Source of the DNA: an uncultured Bacteroides sp.
GTDB lineage: Bacteria; Bacteroidota; Bacteroidia; Bacteroidales; Bacteroidaceae
Reading direction: 5' to 3'
DNA length: 49,155 bases
NCBI GenBank assembly: GCA_902388495.1
Contig: CABMPP010000031.1
Location: 1-49,155 of the forward strand
Shown: positions 43,422 to 49,155 of the stretch, piece after piece
Position numbering within the stretch: position 1 is the stretch's first letter
Layout of the letters: each line of letters begins with the position of its first letter
The notes under the pieces: model-generated
What the model was told of the DNA's origin: nothing
What the model saw: only the letters and a program-made list of their open reading frames with translations
Databases searched by the model: none
Program-made: the position numbers and the translations under genes

Positions 43422-45023
43422 TCATTTGAGAGGAAACGATACCGGCGCCGCAAAATTGTAGCATCGCACGGGTTGCTTTGCTTTATTGGTGGCCGGATCA
43501 ATATCCGCTTCCCTAACCAGACGAATAGCTTCCTGGTCCAGTTCGTCATGCCCGCTACTCCTGAGGATTTTCAAATTCCAGGGTGTTCCATCTTTCTCTA
43601 TGACGGCACCCACTAATGTTGTTACTTCGTTATTAGGGTCCCAATCTTTAAATCGGTTATTGGTCCGGTAATACTCCTTCCAATCCTTGATATAAGGGGT
43701 ATTGAAAACAACCGTATCTGTCTGTTCTTCTTCCTGCGAAGCAGTCATTGCCATATCAGGCTTTTCCTGCTTCTGCACGTCAGGCAGTTGCCGCATACTT
43801 TCCAATCCGGACAAATCGGCATTCTTCTTAATCTTCCCGACAAAGAGATAGTTATTATCATTCTCATTGATATTACCCTTCAATGTTTCCAGCATGCTCC
43901 GTTGTTTCTCATTGAGTAACTCCGGACGGGAAAGAGCTGTTTCTATATTTTCCAGCAGCATTCCCGGCTCTATGGTATAAGCAAAGTACCCGCGTCTGAA
44001 GTAGAAAAAAGCATACTCCACCGGAGCATTTCCTATCAAGTCATTCTGTATGCGTACATAGGCTCCCTTCCGAGTTTGCTTATCAAGCACCACCGAAGCG
44101 CGTTGAGATACGTAAGACCCATATTCACTATTTGTATATCCGGTAGGGATATCTATCAGATAATGTTCAGGCAGTTCTACATAGTCATGCTGTATTTTCT
44201 CTTCCGGCTGCTGCAGAGTCAGTACCGGAGCAAGGCGGTTCTCTTCGGGCAGGAAATGGTAGAGCGAATCGGCCGTTGCCTGCCAATGGAAAATACAGAA
44301 ATCAAATATCCCGTTACCGCTGTTCTGGTAACTCGATACTTCATTGCTATAGTCGGGCGTAATAGCATAAGGAGAAGCTTCTACCCGATGCAGGATATTG
44401 CCTTCAAAGTCTTGCTGCCACACTACGGAAGCCCCCTTGATATCGGCAAAAGGAAGCAGCCCCACCGTCAGACGTTGTTTTTGAGTGTCGATAGAGAAGA
44501 CACCTTTCGGCACCAATGTGGGTAATGGGATAGACGAAAGATACTCCCCTTTCAAATTATAGACAAGCATGGATTTTGCATTCCATGGCATCAGGTAGAT
44601 GCGGTCGTTGGGTTCATCTATATAACTGTCGTAAACGGCCCAATACTCACCCGGTCCTTGCCCGTTCGCTCCTATCTGGCAGAGGAAACGTCCTTTGCGG
44701 TCGAACAGTCTGTAAGGATCGTCCATTCCGCCTCCCATACCTACATAATTATCGTAAGCAGTTACAGATTGTCCTTTGGTCAGTGCCTCCTTCCGATTGT
44801 CGAGCGGCACGATTTGAAAATCATCCAATAATCGGCTGAGTGGCAAGTCAAGAGTGTCTCTTACCTTATCCAGCTGCACCACCATTACCTTGTCATTGCC
44901 TACTTGCTGAAGAGTAGCTATTTCGGGACAGTCGTTCAGCGATTTTCCATCAGAGGTTTTACTTCCGGTACAAGCTCCAAGAAGCAGGGAAAGAAGAAGA
45001 GGAACAAAATGTTGTGTTTTCAT
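43422..45023 (-). CDS. 6-bladed beta-propeller lipoprotein fused to a TonB C-terminal domain
   Basis: 533 residues. A lipoprotein signal (LLLSLLLGAC, Cys near 18) precedes a propeller with the Bacteroides 6-blade features (LSRLLDDFQIVPLDN, DRKGRFLCQIGANGQGPGEY, DEPNDRIYLMPWNAKSMLVY), about residues 50-400. A linker rich in Gln and Glu leads to a TonB_C-like domain in the last 90 residues (TTLVGAVIEKDGTPWNLKIL, SSGHDELDQEAIRLVREA). Most family propellers lack such a tail. The combination suggests a periplasm-facing lipoprotein that touches a TonB-dependent transporter or an energy-transduction partner; this is inference. It has its own -7 box upstream. Confidence 0.8.
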   Translation of the reverse strand: MKTQHFVPLLLSLLLGACTGSKTSDGKSLNDCPEIATLQQVGNDKVMVVQLDKVRDTLDLPLSRLLDDFQIVPLDNRKEALTKGQSVTAYDNYVGMGGGMDDPYRLFDRKGRFLCQIGANGQGPGEYWAVYDSYIDEPNDRIYLMPWNAKSMLVYNLKGEYLSSIPLPTLVPKGVFSIDTQKQRLTVGLLPFADIKGASVVWQQDFEGNILHRVEASPYAITPDYSNEVSSYQNSGNGIFDFCIFHWQATADSLYHFLPEENRLAPVLTLQQPEEKIQHDYVELPEHYLIDIPTGYTNSEYGSYVSQRASVVLDKQTRKGAYVRIQNDLIGNAPVEYAFFYFRRGYFAYTIEPGMLLENIETALSRPELLNEKQRSMLETLKGNINENDNNYLFVGKIKKNADLSGLESMRQLPDVQKQEKPDMAMTASQEEEQTDTVVFNTPYIKDWKEYYRTNNRFKDWDPNNEVTTLVGAVIEKDGTPWNLKILRSSGHDELDQEAIRLVREADIDPATNKAKQPVRCYNFAAPVSFPLK

Positions 45024-45055
45024 AAGCAGGTGCGTTTAAGTGATTTTAGTCTGTA

Positions 45056-45063
45056 CAAATTTA
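45056..45063 (-). promoter_or_regulatory. -7 box (TAAATTTG) for the propeller-TonB gene
   Basis: Perfect TAnnTTTG on the minus strand, 32 bp before the start codon. Confidence 0.5.
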
Positions 45064-45159
45064 CATAAATTCTACGAGACTTTCGTAAGATTAATCAAGG
45101 AAATATTCTCCATTAAAGGAAATATAACAAATCACATAAAGCAGACTTTCAATCCTTCA

Positions 45160-45450
45160 TCAAACATTCATTTGGGTAAAACGCAGATTGACAACACGCA
45201 ACTCATGGTTATTATGCCAATAATATATTCTACATTTAGGGTGCGATAAAACCGAACGGTATATTTTTCTACTTCCTTCTTTCTCTAAACGACCAATATC
45301 GGGCATCCCTGATACTGTATTAATAGTCTTTTGAATATTCTCAGAAAAACTCTTCACAAATTGCCCACCTTTATTTACTTGATACCATAAAGCCTCATCA
45401 TAAAAAGCACGTATAGCTGTTTTGCTCCAAGTTACTCGTAGTCTTTCCAT
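45160..45450 (-). CDS. ParE/RelE-type toxin
   Basis: 96 residues with the RelE/ParE fold pattern: LRVTWSKTAIRAFYDEALWY (strand plus helix), a helical SFSENIQKTINTVSGMPDIGRLE, and KIYRSVLSHPKCRIYYWHNNHELRVVNLRFTQM, where the late Arg and Tyr are typical of the family. ParE-type toxins inhibit gyrase and RelE types cut mRNA; sequence alone does not decide. Its start overlaps the end of the antitoxin gene by 19 bp, as usual for such pairs. Confidence 0.85.
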   Translation of the reverse strand: MERLRVTWSKTAIRAFYDEALWYQVNKGGQFVKSFSENIQKTINTVSGMPDIGRLEKEGSRKIYRSVLSHPKCRIYYWHNNHELRVVNLRFTQMNV

Positions 45451-45809
45451 ATAGAGAACATTTTTTCTACTTCCTCATCAGATGCTACCCCACTCGCCTC
45501 TGCATTTTCCATCTCTCTTTCCCACTCTTCATCAGTGAAGTCACAAAGTGGAAAGGGCTCATCCACCAGAAAGTTACGAGCTTCCAAACTTGCTACATAA
45601 TCTTCATCAAAATGAGCTTTGGCAAAAGCTTTAGCTCGCAAATAGCGTTCTTCAAAAACACTTTCATCTGAAGATAATGCCAATAAACGGCTAATCTGTG
45701 ACAACTTATCCGGATCCTCTTCACTTTCTATCCTCCGCTGAATATGTCGCTGCAGGGCTCTAACCATAGAGGGGGTATAATAAACGGATGCAGGTTCTTT
45801 AGCTTTCAT
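45432..45809 (-). CDS. Antitoxin partner of the ParE/RelE-type toxin (125 aa)
   Basis: The frame opens at 45833, but the -7 box at 45831-45838 covers that ATG, so the start at 45809 (MKAKEPASVYYTPSMVRALQ) is chosen. The N-terminus could form a short DNA-binding unit, and the acidic C-terminus (DEEWEREMENAEASGVASDE) is of the type that wraps around RelE-fold toxins. No named antitoxin domain is recognised. First gene of the pair, preceded by a near-perfect promoter. Confidence 0.75.
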   Translation of the reverse strand: MKAKEPASVYYTPSMVRALQRHIQRRIESEEDPDKLSQISRLLALSSDESVFEERYLRAKAFAKAHFDEDYVASLEARNFLVDEPFPLCDFTDEEWEREMENAEASGVASDEEVEKMFSIWKDYE

Positions 45810-45830
45810 ATTTTCTTTTAATTGAATATA

Positions 45831-45862
45831 CAAATATAAGAAAGAGAAAAAGGAAAAGCAAA
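45831..45862 (-). promoter_or_regulatory. Complete Bacteroides promoter for the toxin-antitoxin pair
   Basis: On the minus strand TTTG (45859-45862) and TATATTTG (45831-45838) are separated by 20 bp, matching both -33 and -7 elements. It is the best promoter in the window and fixes the antitoxin start downstream of it. Confidence 0.75.
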
Positions 45863-46016
45863 ATAAAACCTTCTTTTCATATCAAGATAGCCGAAAAAAG
45901 AAAAATCACCTCTACAACTACACTCAAACAACAGAGGATTTTAATTGAAAAATCTTGCTTATTTATCCTTTCATAATCGAAATAATAGCAACTGATTCTA
46001 CAAAAGAATTAGTAAC

Positions 46017-46333
46017 GTCTCTATATAAGAGACAGCACAAAGCACTGACAAAAGTATTAATTAGTGCAGACATTAGCAAATATAAGCAAGGAAAAATTTA
46101 ATAAAATTGTTTGCAACAAGGATTCAATATTTTAAAGATCAACATTTTACATTCATATAAAATAATACGAAGTACTAATTATTTAAATATATAGTCAATC
46201 CCTATTTTTTATAAACTAACTTTAATAGGCGATGAAAAAATATTAAAGTCGTCTCATTAAGCAAAAAATAATCATCTGTAATAAACTGATTTATTGGCGG
46301 TTATACACGTTGTGCTGTCTCTTATATAGAGAC
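46017..46333. promoter_or_regulatory. Invertible promoter segment (24-bp perfect inverted repeats)
   Basis: A 24-bp sequence beginning GTCTCTATATAAGAGACAGC (46017-46040) recurs exactly inverted at 46310-46333, flanking 269 bp of AT-rich noncoding DNA. Each arm is itself near-palindromic (GTCTCT-ATATA-AGAGAC), as expected for a serine or tyrosine recombinase site. The segment lies directly upstream of a upxY gene, where Bacteroides capsule loci carry Mpi-type invertible promoters. No recombinase gene is present in the window, so inversion would be driven in trans. Confidence 0.85.
46077..46106 (-). promoter_or_regulatory. Promoter inside the invertible segment, pointing away from upxY (OFF)
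   Basis: A perfect -7 box TATATTTG lies on the minus strand at 46077-46084 with an AT-rich TTTT at 46103-46106 as -33 substitute, 18 bp apart. It reads out through the left repeat, towards the toxin-antitoxin promoter. No perfect rightward -7 box was found between the right repeat and upxY. After inversion the box would lie about 37 bp inside the right repeat and read into upxY. Confidence 0.65.
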
Positions 46334-46467
46334 AGTACAAAATTAAAAAGGGGATATTAGAGTAAACAAACGATTAACTAATTGAAATACACTGCATTGC
46401 AGCGTCTTCAAGGTCCCAAAGGTATGCCCTAACGCAAGCATAACACAATAAAATTCAGAATAAAAGA

Positions 46468-47025
46468 ATGTATAACACGACGGAAAAAGAAGGTGAAGAA
46501 ACTACCGTTTGGTATGCCATGTATGCTTACAAAAAGGAACTACATGCACAGAAGGAGTTGAAGAAAGAAAATATTGAAAGTTTCATTCCCATGTGCTATA
46601 CCATCAAAGAACATCACGGAAGAAAAGAGCGGGTACTTGTCCCCGCCATTTCCAACCTGGTCTTTGTACGTACCACCAAATCGACCTTGACTGAATTCAA
46701 AACAAGAAATCCTTATCTTCAATATATCACGCAAAGAGCGGACGCGGGACGAAAAATCATTATCGTACCCGGTAGTCAGATGCAGGATTTCATCAAAGTG
46801 GCACAGAAATACGAAGAAGACCTCACATACTATAAACCGGAAGAAGTCTGCCTGGAAAAAGGCAGAAAAGTACGTGTACACGGAGGAGCATTCGATGGCG
46901 TGGAAGGGGTACTCCTGAAAGTAAAGGGCAAACGAAGTAAACGGATCGTCATCAAGATACCGGGCATCGTAGCCGTCGCAACCGCCTACATAGAACCCGA
47001 ATTCATAGAAATCATAGAAAGATAA
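46468..47025 (+). CDS. UpxY-family transcription antiterminator (NusG-like)
   Basis: 185 residues. An NGN domain begins TTVWYAMYAYKKELHAQKEL and contains SFIPMCYTIKEHHGRKERVL and NLVFVRTTKSTLTEF. A C-terminal KOW segment follows (KGRKVRVHGGAFDGVEGVLL). This is the family that lets RNA polymerase read through capsule operons in Bacteroides, normally as first gene followed by upxZ and glycosyltransferases. None of these follows here: downstream are repeats, a broken HTH gene and a nucleotidyltransferase. The gene is therefore an orphan antiterminator or the remnant of a capsule locus. It has a 134-bp leader after the right inverted repeat. Confidence 0.9.
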   Translation: MYNTTEKEGEETTVWYAMYAYKKELHAQKELKKENIESFIPMCYTIKEHHGRKERVLVPAISNLVFVRTTKSTLTEFKTRNPYLQYITQRADAGRKIIIVPGSQMQDFIKVAQKYEEDLTYYKPEEVCLEKGRKVRVHGGAFDGVEGVLLKVKGKRSKRIVIKIPGIVAVATAYIEPEFIEIIER

Positions 47026-47043
47026 TAATCTGCAGGGAATGCA

Positions 47044-47106
47044 ATTACTAATCTTCGCACGGCATGATTACTAATCTTTGCACGGCATGATTACTAATCT
47101 TCAAGC
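47044..47106. repeat. 23-bp tandem repeat (about 2.7 copies)
   Basis: ATTACTAATCTTYGCACGGC plus ATG starts at 47044, 47067 and 47090, the last copy truncated. It begins 19 bp after the upxY stop. Confidence 0.85.
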
Positions 47107-47168
47107 TTCATCGTATAAGCAAGCAAAAGAGCAGATGTTATAATATTTTCCTTGAAGTTTAAAGCATT

Positions 47169-47293
47169 GAATACTCATCGCCGGTAGGCGAAAGTTCTTC
47201 GTTAGAAGAATCCCCCTTTAGTATATATAATATATATTATTATCAACCGCAAAAGTTTGCGCAGAAGTTTGCGGTAAAGTCTGCGGTAAATCA
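47169..47293. repeat. Hairpin/iteron cassette A
   Basis: Order of parts: TCGCC-loop-GGCGA hairpin, TTCTTCGTTAGAAGAA hairpin, TCCCCCTTTAGTATATATA, an AT tract, then 12-bp iterons of the form GTTTGCGGTAAA (three to four copies, for example GTTTGCGCAGAA, GTTTGCGGTAAA, GTCTGCGGTAAA). A second copy of the same order lies at 47382. Noncoding on inspection; the block 47026-47536 has no other gene. Confidence 0.75.
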
Positions 47294-47381
47294 ACAGAAC
47301 CGACAACTCAATTTGTCATCTTTTTGAAATTATCATCATACAAACAATAATTATTCAATAAATGAAGAATTTAAATGGTTT

Positions 47382-47497
47382 GAATCTTCATCGCCTGAAG
47401 GCGAAAATTTCTTCGTCAGAAGAATTCCCCCTTTAGTATATATATATATATTATATTATATTATCAATCGGGCAAATGCCCGGTAAAATGCCCGCCA
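47382..47497. repeat. Hairpin/iteron cassette B
   Basis: Same order as cassette A with few changes in the hairpins and in CCCCCTTTAGTATATATA, but its 12-bp iterons have a different core (GCCCGGTAAAAT, GCCCGCCAAAT). It ends about 40 bp before the frameshifted HTH gene. Confidence 0.75.
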
Positions 47498-47536
47498 AAT
47501 TTATGTTTTTTGTACTCATTTCAATTTATAAAAATC

Positions 47537-47807
47537 ATGCTTGAAGCAACAGAAGAATCATGTAGTTACGAGAGTTTAGGCGAATATATTGATGATTTCC
47601 GTCTCAACTTGGGAATCAGCGTTAAACAGCTTTGCAGCGACTGCCATATCAGCCGCCGCACGTATTACGAGAGTTCGAGATGGTAAGGATTTGAAGTTGA
47701 GCTTCTACATCCGCATCATGACGGCTTTTCAGGAGTATGCTACAGAGAGAGAAATTGAAAGGATGTGGAAGGAAATCTCATCATTGGTGTTTGGAAAATG
47801 TTTATAA
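47537..47807 (+). pseudogene. Frameshifted small helix-turn-helix protein
   Basis: The first frame (47537-47686) reads LGEYIDDFRLNLGISVKQLC, then SDCHISRRTYYE, a clear HTH pattern, and then stops. The next frame continues RDGKDLKLSFYIRIMTAFQE and ends at 47807 with a Trp-Lys-Glu-rich helix. One extra A near GAGAGTTCGAGATGG explains the break; removing it gives a continuous protein of about 90 residues. It lies between cassette B and the nucleotidyltransferase gene. A sequencing error or a slippage site cannot be excluded. Confidence 0.65.
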
Positions 47808-47837
47808 AAAATCGATGATAATCCGGATAAAAATTGC

Positions 47838-47845
47838 TATCTTTG
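47838..47845 (+). promoter_or_regulatory. -7 box (TATCTTTG) for the nucleotidyltransferase gene
   Basis: Perfect TAnnTTTG, 12 bp before an ATG at 47858 and 16 bp before the in-frame ATG at 47862. Confidence 0.5.
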
Positions 47846-47861
47846 CGAAAACAACGAATGA

Positions 47862-48152
47862 ATGCGCTTACAATCTAAAGAAATACAGACCATTATCCGA
47901 ATCGCCAAAGAAATTTATGGCGAAAGTGTGAAGGTATATCTTTTCGGCTCCCGGCTCAATGATGAGAAACGCGGAGGGGATATTGATTTGCTGGTCCGTA
48001 CAGAAGGAGAAAAGAAAGGCGTATTGGCTCGTATTCGTATGATTTCACGTCTGAAACAGTATTTAGGCGATCAAAAGATAGATGTCATTGGCGACCATGA
48101 AGATTCATTGGTAGTACATGAAGCATTAGAAAAAGGGATGCAACTGATATGA
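47862..48152 (+). CDS. MNT-type minimal nucleotidyltransferase (putative MntA-like antitoxin)
   Basis: 96 residues. The pol-beta nucleotidyltransferase motif is complete: YLFGSRLNDEKRGGDIDLLV (GSR, then the metal-binding D-x-D), with a later strand IDVIGDHED. Such single-domain enzymes adenylylate HEPN toxins and serve as their antitoxins. The expected HEPN gene should follow directly; only a C-terminal fragment of one is present, so the module is broken. A perfect -7 box precedes the gene. Confidence 0.87.
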   Translation: MRLQSKEIQTIIRIAKEIYGESVKVYLFGSRLNDEKRGGDIDLLVRTEGEKKGVLARIRMISRLKQYLGDQKIDVIGDHEDSLVVHEALEKGMQLI

Positions 48153-48276
48153 AATTTCTCATGACTATCCCTTGCTCGATACTGATGTAATTACAATTCT
48201 GAATGAACTTCTTTCTAAAGTTGAAGTATTGTTCAGCATCTATAATGAATTGAAGAATAGATTCAATCAAAATTAA
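48151..48276 (+). pseudogene. C-terminal remnant of a HEPN-domain partner
   Basis: In the frame starting at 48151 the sequence reads EISHDYPLLDTDVITILNEL, then SKVEVLFSIYNELKNRFNQN, then stops. The SHDYPLL segment matches the RxxxxH-type HEPN motif region (HxYP) and the following helix is typical of HEPN partners of MNT genes. No start codon and no N-terminal helices precede it; the junction lies within the nucleotidyltransferase stop, implying a deletion. Confidence 0.55.
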
Positions 48277-48337
48277 GTTATTGCAATTTCGCAAACTGAT
48301 CACAAAATCTTAATCAAAAAGACAATTCGACGTTGAC

Positions 48338-48360
48338 TATAACGCCTTTAGGGCATTATA
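48338..48360. promoter_or_regulatory. Imperfect palindrome before the Rrf2-like gene
   Basis: TATAACGCC-TTTA-GGGCATTATA, a near-symmetric site 37 bp upstream of the Rrf2-like start. Could be an operator for that regulator or a short hairpin. Confidence 0.3.
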
Positions 48361-48396
48361 GCTATACACTGCGTACTTACCACCAACATAAATATC

Positions 48397-48774
48397 ATGC
48401 TGACACCATTAACACAGACGGCTATATCGGTACTCAACGACATAGCCCAGGGAAATACGCAGGAAATCCTGCCCTATTATGCCCTTGTACAGAACACCGT
48501 TTCCGAACTGCTTCTGAAACTCGAAGCAGGAGGACTGATACGTTGCAAGGATACCGAGCAGCGAGACTTGCTGACCGCCTATGAACTGGCAAGGCCCAGC
48601 TATCAGATAACCCTGCTCGACCTGCTGGAAGCCATCGGTGAGCATCTGAACTGCAACCATCCCACACACGAGATGCTGTACCAGCATTATCGCGGTGCAG
48701 CTGCAAAACTCGGAGTGATCAATCACATGACGCGAATCTATCTGGCAGAGATCAAACTGAACGACTTGTTCTGA
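48397..48774 (+). CDS. Rrf2-like winged-helix regulator (125 aa)
   Basis: Typical Rrf2 layout: an N-terminal TPLTQTAISVLNDIAQGN, a recognition helix ALVQNTVSELLLKLEAGGLI, a degenerate wing, and YQITLLDLLEAIGEHLNCNH in the position of the conserved SLxDVxxAVEG block. The cluster-binding Cys triad of IscR/NsrR members is not present: only a few scattered Cys occur. It is therefore probably not an iron-sulfur sensor. The next gene starts 15 bp downstream and encodes a surface lipoprotein, so this regulator may control it. Confidence 0.7.
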   Translation: MLTPLTQTAISVLNDIAQGNTQEILPYYALVQNTVSELLLKLEAGGLIRCKDTEQRDLLTAYELARPSYQITLLDLLEAIGEHLNCNHPTHEMLYQHYRGAAAKLGVINHMTRIYLAEIKLNDLF

Positions 48775-48789
48775 ATAATACAGCAATTC

Positions 48790-49155
48790 ATGAAATGGAA
48801 AAATAAACAGATTTATCCGCAGCTTGCGATACACTCCCTCTTTGTCGCGCTGTCATTGCTTACAGTGTTGACCGTAGTGCTGCAAGCCTGCTCCAAACAC
48901 TCCTCCGAGCCCGAACCGATACCTATACAACTGTATACCGGTATCCGCACCCGAGCCGCAGTAGACGCTTTCGACGGCACCCCCGTATGCGTGGCATGCG
49001 GAAGCGTTTCAGGAAGCTATACGCAATGCTGGGACGGCGTTGCAACAGGCAATGAGATTACCCTTGTCCCCGTGCGCTATTACCCCACGGACGGCACCCC
49101 CGTTTACCTGCGCGGATTCTACCCTCCCGCACCCCTGACAGAAGACGGAACACTG
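48790..49155 (+). CDS. Fimbrillin-like lipoprotein, partial (cut by window end)
   Basis: 122 codons are visible, open to the window edge. A signal segment (SLFVALSLLTVLTVVLQAC) ends in a lipobox Cys at residue 34 and is followed by SKHSSEPEPIPIQLYTGIRT. The IQLYTGIRTRA start with Arg, then a beta-rich domain, is the pattern of fimbrillin/Mfa-like surface proteins of Bacteroidales, which are exported as lipoproteins and cleaved after an Arg. Identification rests on this short part only. It lies 15 bp after the Rrf2-like gene. Confidence 0.65.
   Translation, partial: MKWKNKQIYPQLAIHSLFVALSLLTVLTVVLQACSKHSSEPEPIPIQLYTGIRTRAAVDAFDGTPVCVACGSVSGSYTQCWDGVATGNEITLVPVRYYPTDGTPVYLRGFYPPAPLTEDGTL

Noticed and set aside
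47537..47807. Programmed frameshift in the HTH gene as the primary explanation
   Set aside because: No clear slippery heptamer followed by a structure; a simple one-base insertion explains it better, so it is listed as a pseudogene.

Overview
The window looks like a chromosome segment of a gut Bacteroides (order Bacteroidales). The evidence is a hybrid two-component regulator next to glycoside hydrolases, Bacteroides-type -7 boxes (TAnnTTTG) in front of many genes, a UpxY-type antiterminator behind an invertible promoter, a fimbrillin-like lipoprotein, and many signal-peptide glycosidases. No database search was possible; every family name rests on motifs and length read from the sequence.

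Layout. (1) 0.1-8.1 kb: a carbohydrate-use block with a GH127-type lipoprotein and a GH76-type glycosidase, convergent with a 1334-residue hybrid two-component regulator. Between them lie a strong terminator, a 41-bp tandem array and a roughly 285-bp fold-back element that contains copies of a dispersed REP-like repeat, another copy of which opens the window. (2) 8.3-14.1 kb: a tripartite RND efflux operon (adaptor, pump, outer-membrane channel). (3) 14.4-16.7 kb: housekeeping genes (small conserved protein, acyltransferase, omega-amidase-type nitrilase, SIMPL protein). (4) 16.8-25.5 kb: the most unusual block. An AT-rich five-gene operon encodes two dynamin-like GTPases (one with an N-terminal TerB-like domain), a tail-anchored coiled-coil protein and two unrecognised proteins. 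It is bracketed by two paralogous 308-residue WYL regulators, one of them co-transcribed with three small membrane proteins. A rod-shaped, 6S-like RNA lies just upstream of the operon. The block resembles dynamin-like (LeoA/LeoBC, Eleos-type) phage-defence loci and is the best candidate for an undescribed system here. (5) 26.4-30.3 kb: accessory genes (UDG-like protein, double zinc-ribbon protein, DUF1232 protein, unknown protein, SLOG-like protein, RtcB RNA ligase). (6) 30.5-33.7 kb: nagA, followed by a NagB-PIG-L fusion whose NagB half has lost key catalytic residues. (7) 33.9-45.0 kb: a GH3 glycosidase, a GH2 enzyme with the beta-glucuronidase NxK motif, an amidase with an inserted golvesin-like domain, two small proteins, a YgiQ radical-SAM protein, and a propeller-TonB fusion lipoprotein. 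(8) 45.1-49.2 kb: a variable region with a ParE-type toxin-antitoxin pair, a 24-bp perfect inverted repeat flanking an invertible promoter that points away from an orphan upxY, duplicated hairpin/iteron cassettes, a frameshifted HTH gene, a nucleotidyltransferase with a truncated HEPN partner, an Rrf2-like regulator, and the start of a fimbrillin-like lipoprotein cut by the window end.

Working together: blocks 1, 6 and 7 fit harvesting and processing of host or plant glycans and amino sugars. Block 4 is probably a self-contained membrane-remodelling or defence module with its own transcriptional control. Block 8 is a phase-variable surface-structure region that carries debris of past recombination.
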